Numbered from the stretch's first letter, positions 44,218 to 54,410 are shown. The stretch is 64,000 nucleotides of DNA from Actibacterium lipolyticum (GCF_900184935.1 NZ_FXYE01000002.1:372001-436000), one strand, 5' to 3'. Notes: generated from the letters alone by a model not told the origin. Translations and numbers: made by a program.

Positions 44218-44582
44218 GCGCCCACCAGATCCCGCACCGTGCTAAGCACATCGGTGTTTGAAAACGGCTTGGTCATGAAACGGCTTGCGCCAAGGCTTTC
44301 GGCCATCTCCCGGTCTTTCGTTTGCCCCTTTGCGGTCAGCATCAACACCGGCAACGCGGCGGTCTCCCCCCCGCCGCGAATGTCGCGCAGAATCTCAAAA
44401 CCGCTGCGGCCGGGCAGCATAACATCAAGGATCACCACATCCGGACGCATATCCAACACCTTTTCATAAGCGCTTTTGCCGTCGGAATGGGTCTGCACGT
44501 GCCAACCGTCACGCGACAGAATAAAGCGGATGGCTTCAATTATATTCGGCTCATCCTCAATCAACAGAACATCGCGGCCCAT
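44214..44582 (-). CDS. Single-domain response regulator linked to CrbS-like kinase
   Basis: The start chosen is the ATG at 44580-44582 with GGGGGAG just upstream. The 122-residue protein is only a receiver domain: acidic pocket LLIEDEP, phospho-acceptor Asp in VVILDVMLPGRSG, Thr/Lys in LMLTAKGQT and FMTKPFS. CrbR of gamma-proteobacteria carries a DNA-binding domain after the receiver, which is absent here. The output must therefore pass to another protein. The neighbouring XRE regulator at 44694-45995 is an obvious but unproven candidate. Confidence 0.92.
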   Translation of the reverse strand: MGRDVLLIEDEPNIIEAIRFILSRDGWHVQTHSDGKSAYEKVLDMRPDVVILDVMLPGRSGFEILRDIRGGGETAALPVLMLTAKGQTKDREMAESLGASRFMTKPFSNTDVLSTVRDLVGA

Positions 44583-44693
44583 ACGTCTCCCCCCGCTGTT
44601 GGTCCGTCTTATCTTTTTTTGTGCATGCAACTATTCACTAAGAATAGCACCAGTGTCAAAACCCATCGACCTGCGCCAACCACGTTTGCGCAA

Positions 44694-45995
44694 TCATAAC
44701 CCATCCGCAAGGATGGATGGTTCACGCCGTGCGGGACACTCGCGCCGTGGGCAAATGCGGCAACTTGTGCCGATGGGCTGCACGCCCGCTTCGCTATCGG
44801 GTGGTCCCGGCAAGATCAACATCGCCGCCTCCAACACCTGAGGGCCGCCGAAAGCGCCATTCAAAACCGGTTGGCACAATGCGTATGTCAAAAACCGCTC
44901 CGGCGGCTGCCCCGCCTGTTCAACCACCGCCCGAATCGGCGTCATCGGCCGGGTCAGCGCCTGATACAGCGGCCACAACGGGCACGCCGCACCAAAACGA
45001 GGTAGCCCAAACCCCGCGACGGGCTTGCGGAACGTCAGCGTGCCCGACCCGTCACAGGCCACCAAGCCAACCGGCACCGGGCACATCTCTTCGGGAAGTG
45101 TGGCCATGCGGCGAAAGACGGTTCCTGCATCGGTGCCGAACCGCTGCGCCAGCCGCCCGGGGTCCATATTCAGATCAGCAACCGCTTCCGCGAAGGCGTC
45201 CAACGGTAAGATCCGCGCGTCATTGCGGTATCGTTCCAAATATTGCCGCGCCAATTCCTGCCCCGGGGACGAGGTGATTTCGCCACTTTGCGCAATCAAC
45301 CCATCAATATCGCCGCCGTCCCCCTCCAATTCCTGCAGATGATAGCCCTGCGATTTTAATAACGCCTCTACCTCTTCTTGGGGCGAGGTTTGACGGCCAG
45401 CCTCCCCCGCGCCATCGTCCAGATAACCGACCAACGCCTGCGCGCCTTCGGCAAGGCGCCGACTGTCGTCGCGCAGGTTGCGGTGGAACCGCGCCTGCCA
45501 GTCCCGGTCAATGTCTTCTGTTTCGGCCAGAATAGCAGCGGTAGATCGAATAGCCGTTACAGTTGAAAGAACTTCGTGCAGAGAGGCCGAAAGAAACGGG
45601 TCATGTGTCATGCGATCCGACAAGACCTCGACGATCTGCTCCAACTCGCCCACGCGGCGGTGGCGGTCGGCCAGCAATTGCGCCCAGCCCGGAAAGCGGC
45701 CTGCGAACTCTTCTACTTGCTGTGTTTCAACCTTTGCGCCCGCTGGCCCTGCTGATGCCTCGCGCAACGCCTCCAACAACGCTGCCTCGGCGCCTTCCGT
45801 TAGGATAGATGCCTCAACGTCAAGCTTGCGCGCCAGATCGACAAGCAGTTTGCCACCGATTCTTCTGCGGTTGTGCTCAATCAAATTAAGGTAGGAAGGG
45901 GAAATTCCGACATCGCGCGCCACTTCGGCCTGACGCAAACCCAGAACCATTCGCCTTTCTCTGATCCGTGTGCCCGTAAGCCCGCCGCGCGACAT
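44694..45995 (-). CDS. XRE-family short-chain fatty acyl-type transcriptional regulator (ScfR/RamB-like)
   Basis: A 433-residue regulator. The N-terminal helix-turn-helix is IRERRMVLGLRQAEVARDVGISPSYLNLIEHNRRRIGGKLLVDLARKL. A long central region follows, and the C-terminal DUF2083-like part contains FGAACPLWPLYQALTRPMTPI and a cysteine cluster GTSCRICPRRECPARREPSI. This architecture belongs to the RamB group that controls acetate and propionate metabolism and senses acyl-CoA or glyoxylate-cycle state. It is divergent from the ABC importer and acs, and the region between has repeated TTGTTTACAA sites. Confidence 0.88.
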   Translation of the reverse strand: MSRGGLTGTRIRERRMVLGLRQAEVARDVGISPSYLNLIEHNRRRIGGKLLVDLARKLDVEASILTEGAEAALLEALREASAGPAGAKVETQQVEEFAGRFPGWAQLLADRHRRVGELEQIVEVLSDRMTHDPFLSASLHEVLSTVTAIRSTAAILAETEDIDRDWQARFHRNLRDDSRRLAEGAQALVGYLDDGAGEAGRQTSPQEEVEALLKSQGYHLQELEGDGGDIDGLIAQSGEITSSPGQELARQYLERYRNDARILPLDAFAEAVADLNMDPGRLAQRFGTDAGTVFRRMATLPEEMCPVPVGLVACDGSGTLTFRKPVAGFGLPRFGAACPLWPLYQALTRPMTPIRAVVEQAGQPPERFLTYALCQPVLNGAFGGPQVLEAAMLILPGPPDSEAGVQPIGTSCRICPRRECPARREPSILADGL

Positions 45996-46040
45996 TCCGA
46001 AAACTCCCTGATTCCAATGGGTTTCTGCACCTGCGTGATA

Positions 46041-46084
46041 ATTTGTTTACAATGCATACAACGGTATTGTGGATTTGTTTACAA
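46041..46084. promoter_or_regulatory. Paired operator-like repeats between scfR-type gene and ABC importer
   Basis: ATTTGTTTACAA occurs at 46041-46052 and at 46073-46084. Each copy contains the inverted repeat TTGT-TT-ACAA. The copies are 32 bases apart in the same orientation, about three helical turns. They lie between the divergent XRE regulator (start 45995) and the binding-protein gene (start 46216). They are likely binding sites for that regulator, inferred from position and symmetry. Confidence 0.55.
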
Positions 46085-46215
46085 AAAAATTGTTTCGTTG
46101 AAAGGAGTTGTTGCGAAATTTTCCCACCATACCCGATACTGGGTACACCTTGTAAAAGGTAGCGGTGCGCGAAGAGGAGACGTTGTACCGCAATTCACAA
46201 TATGGGAGGATTTTC

Positions 46216-47562
46216 ATGTCCAAAACGACTCTGACTCGTCGTGGCGTGCTTAGGTCCGGTGCCGTTGCTGGCGCTGGCGTTGCATTGCCGACGATCTTTA
46301 CTGCGTCTTCCGCAGCGGCTTACACGAACGAGCCGACCGGCAGCACGGTAACCTTGGGTTTCAACGTACCCCAGACCGGCCCCTACGCTGACGAGGGTGC
46401 AGACGAACTGCGCGCTTACCAGCTGGCCGTTGAGCACCTGAACGGTGAAGGCGACGGTGGCATGATGAACACCTTCAGCTCCAAAGAGCTGCAGGGCAAC
46501 GGTATCTTGGGTAAGAAGGTCGAGTTCGTGACCGGCGACACCCAAACGAAATCTGACGCAGCACGTGCATCGGCCAAGTCGATGATCGAAAAAGACGGCG
46601 CTGTTATGATCACTGGCGGTTCGTCCTCTGGTGTTGCGATTGCTGTGCAGGGTCTCTGCCAGGAAGCTGGCGTTATCTTCATGGCCGGCCTGACGCACTC
46701 CAACGACACAACCGGTAAAGACAAGAAGGCGAACGGTTTCCGTCACTTCTTTAACGCTTACATGTCCGGTGCTGCCTTGGCACCAGTGTTGGCTGCCCGT
46801 TACGGCGCTGACCGTAAGGCATACCACCTGACAGCTGACTACACTTGGGGTTGGACTCAGGAAGAATCCATCGCTTCGGCAACCGAAGCCCTGGGTTGGG
46901 AAACAGTTGAAAAAGTCCGCACTCCGCTGGCTGCGACTGACTTCTCCTCCTACATCGCTCCGGTTCTGAACTCGGGCGCTGACGTGCTGATCCTGAACCA
47001 CTACGGTGGTAACATGGTGAACTCGCTGACCAACGCTGTTCAGTTTGGTCTGCGTGAGAAGGAAGTAAACGGCAAGAACTTCGAAATCGTTGTTCCGCTC
47101 TACTCCCGTCTGATGGCTAAGGGTGCTGGTGCAAACGTTAAGGGCATCCTTGGTTCCACCAACTGGCACTGGTCGCTGCAAGACGATGCTTCCAAAGCAT
47201 TCGTTAAATCCTTCGGCACCAAGTATGGCTTCCCGCCATCGCAGGCTGCGCACACCGTTTACTGTCAGACACTGCTTTATGCAGATGCTTGTCAGCGTGC
47301 GGGTACGTTCAACCCTTGTGGTGTTGGCCAAGCTCTCGAAGGGTTCGAGTTCGACGGTCTGGGCAACGGCCCAACCCTTTACCGCGCAGACGATCACCAG
47401 TGCTTCAAAGACGTTCTGGTTGTGCAGGGTAAAGAGAACCCAACTTCCGAGTTCGACCTTCTTGAAGTTGTCGAAGTTACACCGGCAGCTCAGGTTACGT
47501 ACGATCCCGATCACCCGATGTTCGCAGGCGGCCAGCTGGGCACCTGTAACCCGGGCGCATAA
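46216..47562 (+). CDS. ABC transporter substrate-binding protein with Tat-type signal
   Basis: A 448-residue precursor; the ATG at 46216 follows GGGAGGA. The N-terminus MSKTTLTRRGVLRSGAVAGAG has a twin-arginine (TRRGVL) followed by a hydrophobic stretch and ASSAAA, suggesting folded export by Tat. The mature part is a Leu/Ile/Val- or urea/amide-type binding protein (VTLGFNVPQTGPYADEGADELRAYQLAVEHLN, GAVMITGGSSSGVAIAV). Codon choice (many GGT, GCT, CGT) is unlike its neighbours and suggests very high expression. Being followed by acs, its ligand may be a short carboxylate or a compound yielding acetate. Confidence 0.92.
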   Translation: MSKTTLTRRGVLRSGAVAGAGVALPTIFTASSAAAYTNEPTGSTVTLGFNVPQTGPYADEGADELRAYQLAVEHLNGEGDGGMMNTFSSKELQGNGILGKKVEFVTGDTQTKSDAARASAKSMIEKDGAVMITGGSSSGVAIAVQGLCQEAGVIFMAGLTHSNDTTGKDKKANGFRHFFNAYMSGAALAPVLAARYGADRKAYHLTADYTWGWTQEESIASATEALGWETVEKVRTPLAATDFSSYIAPVLNSGADVLILNHYGGNMVNSLTNAVQFGLREKEVNGKNFEIVVPLYSRLMAKGAGANVKGILGSTNWHWSLQDDASKAFVKSFGTKYGFPPSQAAHTVYCQTLLYADACQRAGTFNPCGVGQALEGFEFDGLGNGPTLYRADDHQCFKDVLVVQGKENPTSEFDLLEVVEVTPAAQVTYDPDHPMFAGGQLGTCNPGA

Positions 47563-47574
47563 GCGTATGACACC

Positions 47575-47628
47575 TCCGGCCGCGCGATGCGTGCGGCCGG
47601 ATCTTCGCCGAACGGGGCATGATGCCCC
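47575..47628 (+). terminator. Tandem hairpins between binding-protein and permease genes
   Basis: TCCGGCCGC at 47575-47583 pairs perfectly with GCGGCCGGA at 47593-47601, starting 13 bases after the binding-protein stop. A second inverted repeat GGGGCAT/ATGCCCC covers 47614-47628. No T-run follows. It probably acts as a partial terminator or 3'-end stabiliser so that more binding protein than permease is made. Confidence 0.55.
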
Positions 47629-47666
47629 TTCGCACTATCACCAACAAATCATAGGGGTGGGGACTG

Positions 47667-48698
47667 ATGGACGCGATCCTTCTGCAAACCCTCAACGGGC
47701 TCGACAAAGGGTCAGCATATGCGCTGATCGCTCTGGGCCTCACGCTCATTTTCGGCACGCTGGGGGTTGTGAACTTCGCACACGGCGCGCTTTTCATGAT
47801 CGGCTCGTTCTGCGCAGTTACGCTTTCGCGGCTGCTGACGTTGTCGTTCGAAACGGTTGATCCAACGAAGACTGACTTCTTGGGCAACCCAGCCAAAGTA
47901 AAAACACCGTATGTCGAGGCCTGGTTTGGCCCCGAGGCAGGTGGAACAATCATCGATTGGGCCGTACCACTGGCAATTATCTTTGCCATCCCAGTCATGA
48001 TCGCGATCGGTTACGCAATGGAGCGCGGCCTGATCAAACACTTCTACAAGCGCCCTCACGCGGATCAGATCCTTGTGACCTTCGGCCTTGCCATCGTTCT
48101 GCAGGAAGTCATCAAATACTTCTTCGGTGCGAACCCAATCCCGACCCCCGCCCCAGAGGTGTTCAAAGGGTCGTTTGATTTCGGCATGCTGATCGGCATG
48201 GACGCGAACGCAGTCATCTATCCTTACTGGCGGATGGTCTATTTCTTCTTCGCAGCTTTGATCATCGGTGGCGTGTTTGCCTTCCTTCAGTTCACCACCT
48301 TCGGGATGGTTGTTCGCGCTGGTATGGCTGACCGTGAAACCGTGGGCCTTCTGGGCATCAACATCGACCGCAAATTCACCATCATGTTCGGCATCGCAGC
48401 CGCCGTGGCGGGGCTTGCCGGTGTGATGTACACGCCTATCAATTCGCCCAACTATCACATGGGGATGGACTTCTTGGTGCTGTCCTTCGTTGTGGTTGTG
48501 GTTGGCGGCATGGGCTCTTTGCCCGGCGCTGTGCTGGCCGGTTTCATGCTGGGTATCCTTGAAAGCTTTGCGTCCATGAACGCGATCAAAGCAATCATCC
48601 CCGGCATCGACCAAATCATCATCTATGTGGTCGCAATCGTCATCCTGTTGACCCGGCCTCGTGGCCTGATGGGTCGCAAAGGCGTGATGGAGGACTAA
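47667..48698 (+). CDS. Branched-chain-type ABC transporter permease (LivH/UrtB-like)
   Basis: A 343-residue permease with about eight helices. [38 protein letters not shown] is the standard LivH beginning, and [35 protein letters not shown] contains the EAA-like loop. It forms a heterodimer with the LivM-like protein encoded five bases downstream. An extra segment of about 50 residues between the second and third helices ([32 protein letters not shown]) makes it longer than typical LivH (about 300). Confidence 0.93.
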   Translation: MDAILLQTLNGLDKGSAYALIALGLTLIFGTLGVVNFAHGALFMIGSFCAVTLSRLLTLSFETVDPTKTDFLGNPAKVKTPYVEAWFGPEAGGTIIDWAVPLAIIFAIPVMIAIGYAMERGLIKHFYKRPHADQILVTFGLAIVLQEVIKYFFGANPIPTPAPEVFKGSFDFGMLIGMDANAVIYPYWRMVYFFFAALIIGGVFAFLQFTTFGMVVRAGMADRETVGLLGINIDRKFTIMFGIAAAVAGLAGVMYTPINSPNYHMGMDFLVLSFVVVVVGGMGSLPGAVLAGFMLGILESFASMNAIKAIIPGIDQIIIYVVAIVILLTRPRGLMGRKGVMED

Positions 48699-48702
48699 GA
48701 AT

Positions 48703-49923
48703 ATGCTCGGTATCGATAAAAAAGACAGAAACCTCCTTGTCGTGGTGGCCGTGCTGGCTCTTGCAGCACCGTTCATCCTGAACCCCTTCCCCGCAGGCTC
48801 TGAACTGGCGCAGTTCAACGCTGGTTACCCTGACCTGATGCAGCGTTTTGTGATCTTCGGGATTTTCGCCATCGGCTTTAACATCCTGTTCGGCCTGACC
48901 GGCTACCTTTCCTTCGGTCACGCGGCGTTTCTGGGTGTGGGGTCATACTCTGCCGTTTGGATGTTTAAGCTGCTTAGCATGAACGTGCTGCCGGCGATCA
49001 TCCTGTCGGTCATCGTGGCTGGCCTGTTCTCGCTTCTGATCGGGTTCGTATCGCTGCGTCGTTCGGGCATCTACTTCTCGATCCTGACGCTTGCGTTCGC
49101 TCAGATGAGCTTCAACCTGGCCTATTCGGTTCTGACGCCCATCACCAACGGTGAAACCGGCCTGCAGCTGACGCTGAATGACCCACGCGTACTGGGGTCT
49201 TCTGCAACGGCGGATGGTTCGATCCCAGTGACCAACCTGTTTGGTCTTGAGATGCGCTCCACCTATGAGATGGAAGTTGGCGCTTGGTTGTTCCAGTTCA
49301 ACGCTGGTTACTACCTGTGTGCGTTCATCATGCTTGCAGCATTCTATCTGGCCATGCGGATCTTCCGTTCGCCATTCGGCATGATGCTGCGTGCGATTAA
49401 GACCAACCAGACACGCCTGAACTACACTGGCCTGAACTCGCGTCCTTACACGCTTGCGGCCTTTGTGATCTCTGGCATGTATGCTGGTCTGGCCGGTGGT
49501 TTGATGGCTTCGATGGACCCTCTTGCAGGCGCCGAGCGTATGCAGTGGACCGCATCGGGCGAGGTTGTCTTGATGACCATCCTTGGCGGTGCTGGCACGA
49601 TGCTTGGCCCTGTTCTTGGTGCGGGCTTCATCAAATACTTCGAAAACATCTTCTCCAAGATCAACGACAGTGTTCTGCACGGCTGGTTCGCATTCCTTCC
49701 CGATGGGATGGAAAACGCGCTGGTGACAATCGTCCACCCATTCGTGGGTAAGGGCTGGCACCTGACGCTAGGCCTGTTGTTCATGGCTGTTGTTATCTTC
49801 CTGCCCGGTGGCCTGATCGAAGGCGGCCAGCGCATCGCCAAAATGTTCAAGAAGAAGAAGGGCTCTTCGTCCGACGACGACTCTGAACATTCCCCGAAAC
49901 AAGCGCCCCACGTGGCCGAATAA
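48703..49923 (+). CDS. Branched-chain-type ABC transporter permease (LivM/UrtC-like)
   Basis: A 406-residue permease; [31 protein letters not shown] is the LivM hallmark and [47 protein letters not shown] holds the EAA-like loop. The C-terminus is cytoplasmic and highly charged ([22 protein letters not shown]), an unusual tail for the family. It lies between the LivH- and LivG-like genes, so all five transporter genes are contiguous and in the usual order. Confidence 0.93.
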   Translation: MLGIDKKDRNLLVVVAVLALAAPFILNPFPAGSELAQFNAGYPDLMQRFVIFGIFAIGFNILFGLTGYLSFGHAAFLGVGSYSAVWMFKLLSMNVLPAIILSVIVAGLFSLLIGFVSLRRSGIYFSILTLAFAQMSFNLAYSVLTPITNGETGLQLTLNDPRVLGSSATADGSIPVTNLFGLEMRSTYEMEVGAWLFQFNAGYYLCAFIMLAAFYLAMRIFRSPFGMMLRAIKTNQTRLNYTGLNSRPYTLAAFVISGMYAGLAGGLMASMDPLAGAERMQWTASGEVVLMTILGGAGTMLGPVLGAGFIKYFENIFSKINDSVLHGWFAFLPDGMENALVTIVHPFVGKGWHLTLGLLFMAVVIFLPGGLIEGGQRIAKMFKKKKGSSSDDDSEHSPKQAPHVAE

Positions 49924-49935
49924 GGAGAGCTGAGA

Positions 49936-50691
49936 ATGGGTATCCTTGAAGTCAAAGGCGTTAACAAACGCTTCGGTGGTCTGCAGGCGCTGGGTGACGT
50001 GAACCTAAGCGTTCAGGAAAACACCGTACACGCCATCATCGGGCCAAACGGTGCGGGCAAATCCACCCTGCTGAACTGTCTGGTGGGTAAGCTGATCCCT
50101 GACACGGGCTCTGTCATGTTTGACGGGCAGTCCGTGCTGGGGCGCAAACCGCACGAGATCAACCAGATGGGCATTTCCCGCGTGTTCCAAACACCAGAGA
50201 TCTTCAGTGATCTTACAGTGATGGAAAACGTGCTGATTCCCTGCTTTGCCAAACGCGATGGCGCGTTCCGGATGCACGCTTATGAAAGCGTCGCATCGGA
50301 AAAAGAGGTCATCGAAAGGGCCGAAGCCATGCTTGAGGACGTCAACATGCTAGACAAACGTCATATGCATTCGGCCTCAATGTCGCGGGGGGATAAGCGC
50401 CGGTTGGAAATGGCCATGTGCCTTGTGCAAGAGCCTAAGCTGCTTTTGCTGGACGAACCAACCGCCGGGATGGCGCGCGCCGATACCAACAACACCATCG
50501 ATTTGTTGAAGGAAATCAACGAAAAGCGCGACATCACCATGGCGATCATTGAGCATGACATGCACGTTGTATTCTCGCTCGCTGAACGCATCACCGTGCT
50601 CGCTCAGGGCACCCCGCTTGTCGAAGATACCCCTGAGAACATCAAGGGTCATCCTAAAGTACAAGAAGCCTATTTGGGTCAGGCCCATTAA
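49936..50691 (+). CDS. Branched-chain-type ABC transporter ATPase (LivG-like)
   Basis: A 251-residue ATPase with Walker A GPNGAGKST, Walker B LLLLDEPTAGM and switch region IIEHDMHVVFSLAERITVL, typical of LivG/UrtD. The signature motif reads SMSRGDKRRLEMAMCL rather than the usual LSxGxQQ, similar to UrtD-type proteins. AAGGAG precedes the start. It pairs with the LivF-like ATPase encoded 22 bases downstream. Confidence 0.93.
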   Translation: MGILEVKGVNKRFGGLQALGDVNLSVQENTVHAIIGPNGAGKSTLLNCLVGKLIPDTGSVMFDGQSVLGRKPHEINQMGISRVFQTPEIFSDLTVMENVLIPCFAKRDGAFRMHAYESVASEKEVIERAEAMLEDVNMLDKRHMHSASMSRGDKRRLEMAMCLVQEPKLLLLDEPTAGMARADTNNTIDLLKEINEKRDITMAIIEHDMHVVFSLAERITVLAQGTPLVEDTPENIKGHPKVQEAYLGQAH

Positions 50692-50713
50692 GGTCGGCGG
50701 AAAGGAATAACCG

Positions 50714-51469
<756 letters not shown>

Positions 51470-51541
51470 TCACATCCCCGTCTGGCCGCAGGCTGGGCGG
51501 GGAACCTTTTGAAGACGTCCCATAGTTGGGGGAGGACACCA

Positions 51542-53491
51542 ATGAGCGACAAGACCTATCCGCCCAGTGCTGATTTTACCGAAAAAGCACATATCGACGC
51601 CGCGAAATACAAAGAGATGTATGCAGCCTCGATCGCCAATCCTGAAGCCTTCTGGGATGAGCAGGGCAAGCGGCTTGACTGGATCAAGCCCTATTCCAAG
51701 GTCAAAGATGTCTCGTACGATTTCGGCAAAGTTGCCATCAAATGGTTCGAAGACGGCACGCTGAACGTTTCTGCCAACTGTATCGACCGCCACCTTGCCA
51801 CCCGTGGCGAACAGACCGCCATCATCTGGGAACCAGACAGCCCCGATGAAGAGGCGATGCACATCACCTATAACCAGCTGCACAAACGCGTGTGCCGCAT
51901 GGCCAATATCCTTGAAGATATGGGCGTGCGCAAAGGCGACCGGGTTGTGATCTATCTTCCCATGATCCCCGAAGCCGCCTATGCCATGCTGGCCTGTGCC
52001 CGTATCGGCGCGATCCATTCGATCGTGTTCGCGGGCTTCTCTCCGGATGCGCTTGGCGCGCGGGTCAACGGCTGTGACGCCAAAGTTGTGATCACCGCAG
52101 ACGAGGCCCCACGCGGCGGCCGCAAGACCGCGCTGAAATCCAACACCGACGCGGCGCTTCTGCACTGCAAAGACACGGTGAAATGCCTTGTCGTGAAACG
52201 CACCGGCGGTCAGACGACTTGGATCGATGGCCGTGACTATGACTATAACGAACTGGCACTGGAAGCGGACGAGGTTAGCGCCCCGGCCGAGGTGAACGCC
52301 GAAGATCCGCTGTTCATCCTCTACACCTCGGGCTCCACCGGTCAGCCCAAGGGCGTGGTTCACACCACCGGCGGTTACCTGACATATGCCGCGATGACGC
52401 ACGAATACGTGTTCGATTACCACGAAGGCGACATCTTCTGGTGTACCGCTGATGTGGGCTGGGTCACCGGGCACAGCTATATCGTCTATGGCCCGCTGGC
52501 CAACGGCGCGACCACTGTGATGTTTGAAGGTGTGCCAACCTACCCCGACGCGGGCCGGTTCTGGGCCGTTTGCGAAAAGCACAAGGTCAATCAGTTCTAC
52601 ACCGCCCCCACCGCCATCCGTGCGCTGATGGGTCAGGGTAAAGAATGGGTCGAAAAATACGACCTGTCCGACCTGAAACTGCTGGGCACCGTGGGCGAAC
52701 CCATCAACCCCGAAGCGTGGAACTGGTACAACGACGTGGTCGGCAAGGGGAACTGCCCCATCGTCGATACATGGTGGCAGACGGAAACCGGCGGTCACCT
52801 GCTGACCCCCCTGCCCGGCGCGACACCAACCAAGCCCGGTTCGGCCACCACACCGTTCTTCGGTGTTGAGCCTGTGATCCTTGACCCCCACACCGGGGCC
52901 GAAATCACCACGACCGAGGCTGAGGGCGTTCTGTGCCTGAAAGACAGCTGGCCCGGCCAGATGCGCACCGTCTGGGGTGACCATGAGCGGTTCGAGAAGA
53001 CTTATTTCTCGGACTACAAAGGTTACTATTTCTCAGGCGACGGCTGCCGCCGTGATGCGGATGGCTATTACTGGATCACCGGTCGTGTTGACGATGTGAT
53101 CAACGTATCGGGCCACCGTATGGGCACTGCCGAAGTCGAAAGCGCGCTGGTTGCCCACGCCAAAGTGGCCGAGGCCGCCGTGGTTGGTTACCCGCACGAC
53201 ATCAAAGGCCAAGGTATCTATGCCTATGTCACTCTGATGAACGACATCGAACCAACGGACGAGCTTCGCAAAGAGCTGGAAAAATGGGTTCGTACCGAAA
53301 TTGGCCCCATCGCCAAACCGGACCTTATCCAATGGGCTCCTGGCCTGCCGAAAACACGTTCGGGCAAAATCATGCGCCGTATCCTGCGTAAGATTGCCGA
53401 AAATGACTATGGCGCACTGGGCGACACATCCACGCTGGCCGATCCTTCGGTCGTGGATGACCTAATCGAAAACCGTATGAACCACGCGTGA
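51542..53491 (+). CDS. acs: Acetyl-CoA synthetase
   Basis: A 649-residue AMP-forming acetate-CoA ligase; the start is the ATG at 51542 with GGGGGAGGA upstream. Motifs: phosphate loop [60 protein letters not shown] and the C-terminal [16 protein letters not shown] with the lysine that is regulated by acetylation in this family. It activates acetate for growth or scavenging. It is the last gene of the ABC importer operon and ends before two strong hairpins, so importer and enzyme are probably cotranscribed. Confidence 0.97.
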   Translation: MSDKTYPPSADFTEKAHIDAAKYKEMYAASIANPEAFWDEQGKRLDWIKPYSKVKDVSYDFGKVAIKWFEDGTLNVSANCIDRHLATRGEQTAIIWEPDSPDEEAMHITYNQLHKRVCRMANILEDMGVRKGDRVVIYLPMIPEAAYAMLACARIGAIHSIVFAGFSPDALGARVNGCDAKVVITADEAPRGGRKTALKSNTDAALLHCKDTVKCLVVKRTGGQTTWIDGRDYDYNELALEADEVSAPAEVNAEDPLFILYTSGSTGQPKGVVHTTGGYLTYAAMTHEYVFDYHEGDIFWCTADVGWVTGHSYIVYGPLANGATTVMFEGVPTYPDAGRFWAVCEKHKVNQFYTAPTAIRALMGQGKEWVEKYDLSDLKLLGTVGEPINPEAWNWYNDVVGKGNCPIVDTWWQTETGGHLLTPLPGATPTKPGSATTPFFGVEPVILDPHTGAEITTTEAEGVLCLKDSWPGQMRTVWGDHERFEKTYFSDYKGYYFSGDGCRRDADGYYWITGRVDDVINVSGHRMGTAEVESALVAHAKVAEAAVVGYPHDIKGQGIYAYVTLMNDIEPTDELRKELEKWVRTEIGPIAKPDLIQWAPGLPKTRSGKIMRRILRKIAENDYGALGDTSTLADPSVVDDLIENRMNHA

Positions 53492-53503
53492 TTTGATCCC
53501 CGA

Positions 53504-53531
53504 GTGGAAGGCCTGCAACAAGGCCTTCCAC
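53504..53531 (+). terminator. Hairpin after acs (first of two)
   Basis: A perfect 11-base-pair stem GTGGAAGGCCT/AGGCCTTCCAC with loop GCAACA begins 13 bases after the acs stop. It has no T-run of its own and precedes the stronger terminator at 53541-53566. Confidence 0.7.
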
Positions 53532-53540
53532 CTACTTTAT

Positions 53541-53566
53541 GGGCCGGTGAAGACCGGCCCTTTTTT
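53541..53566 (+). terminator. Intrinsic terminator after acs
   Basis: GGGCCGGT-GAAG-ACCGGCCC followed at once by TTTTTT is a textbook Rho-independent terminator with an 8-base-pair perfect stem and four-base loop. It lies five bases from the stop codon of the convergent small lipoprotein gene. Confidence 0.92.
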
Positions 53567-53570
53567 AATG

Positions 53571-53747
53571 TCAGCAGCCCGGAGGCGTAACAGCCGCGGC
53601 AGAACTGATTTCGCTGACACCCGGTTCACATTCACCGATTTCTTCTTCGATTTGTTCAGCACAGGCCCCAAGCACACCGGCAAACGCCACTACGAAAAAC
53701 ACACGGCTGGCTGATTTCACCACGTCCATTGCACTGGTCATTGTCAT
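53571..53747 (-). CDS. Small putative lipoprotein
   Basis: A 58-residue reading frame with AAGGAG 4-5 bases upstream of its ATG. The sequence starts MTMTSAMDVVKSASRVFFVV, followed by AFAGVLGACAEQIEEE. A hydrophobic segment ends in the lipobox LGAC (Cys29), so lipid modification is expected. The mature peptide is only about 30 residues, acidic, with two further cysteines (one near residue 40 and one at the C-terminus). It is convergent with acs. Function is unknown. It resembles the many short cysteine-anchored entericidin-like or secreted small lipoproteins of Rhodobacterales, without a clear family match. Confidence 0.75.
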   Translation of the reverse strand: MTMTSAMDVVKSASRVFFVVAFAGVLGACAEQIEEEIGECEPGVSEISSAAAVTPPGC

Positions 53748-53858
53748 TTCTCCTTGTGACAGACGCGGGTTCCACGCCCCGCTGAAACTGAACTTAAGGG
53801 TTCAGCAGCGCACAGCATTGATGCGGATCAAACAAGGTGATGGCCTGTGAGGCGCGGC

Positions 53859-54221
53859 TTAGACCAAGTGAACGAAAATCAGTGCAATAACAGCCGGGAC
53901 CGTCTGAACATACAGTATTCGGCGCGAAGCCGTCGCTGCGCCATACGCCCCCGCAATGGCAACACAGATCAGAAAATAGGTGGCGATATTCGTCTTCCAG
54001 GCAAGGTCGGCAACCAACAGCGACCAAACCAAACCGCCCGCCAAAAACCCATTATACAGCCCTTGGTTCCCTGCCATGACCTTCGTCTTCGGGAAGAGTT
54101 CGCGTTCAAAATCAGCAAAGACTTTGGGGCCGCGGCTTTCCCATGCGAACATCTCTAACCAAAGAATATAGGCATGAAGCACCGCAATTATGCCGATAAG
54201 AATCTGAGCAATGATGTTCAT
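53859..54221 (-). CDS. DUF1304 membrane protein
   Basis: The start chosen is the ATG at 54219-54221 with AGGAG just upstream. The 120-residue protein has four membrane helices and the DUF1304 pattern: a start IIAQILIGIIAVLHAYILWLEMFAWESRGPKVF, then AGNQGLYNGFLAGGLVWSLL. Function of the family is unknown. It stands alone between a small lipoprotein gene and the pyrimidine operon. Confidence 0.9.
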   Translation of the reverse strand: MNIIAQILIGIIAVLHAYILWLEMFAWESRGPKVFADFERELFPKTKVMAGNQGLYNGFLAGGLVWSLLVADLAWKTNIATYFLICVAIAGAYGAATASRRILYVQTVPAVIALIFVHLV

Positions 54222-54363
54222 GAAAGCTCCTATTCCCTGATGGATTTTTCGATCAGTTCCGCACAAAGGTACTTTGTTCGGCTGAATTCACGAAGGGAAA
54301 ACTGAGCCAGCGGGTTTCTGAGGGCAATGCTCCACCCAGCTTTCATCGAATGCCCATCAAACG

Positions 54364-54390
54364 AAAAGGGCGCGCCGTGGCACGCCCCTT
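54364..54390 (-). terminator. Terminator of the pyrimidine/ABC operon
   Basis: On the minus strand AAGGGGCGTG pairs with CGCGCCCTTT (ten pairs including two G-U) around the loop CCACGG, followed by T residues. It lies 21 bases past the stop of the binding-protein gene, the last gene of the operon. Confidence 0.7.
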
Positions 54391-54410
54391 ACCGTTCATT
54401 TCGCGGCGTC

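Noticed and set aside
46195-47514. Long open frame (439 codons) on the minus strand opposite the binding-protein gene
   Set aside because: It mirrors a highly expressed plus-strand gene with a Tat-type signal and a ribosome site; the antisense product has no plausible domain order.
47712-48818. Open frame of 368 codons on the minus strand opposite the LivH-like permease
   Set aside because: Antisense to a clear permease; the product is hydrophilic and low in motifs, typical of a shadow frame.
51470-52984. Long open frame (504 codons) on the minus strand opposite acs
   Set aside because: The plus strand encodes acetyl-CoA synthetase with all motifs. The antisense frame is a by-product of codon bias and shows no recognisable domain.
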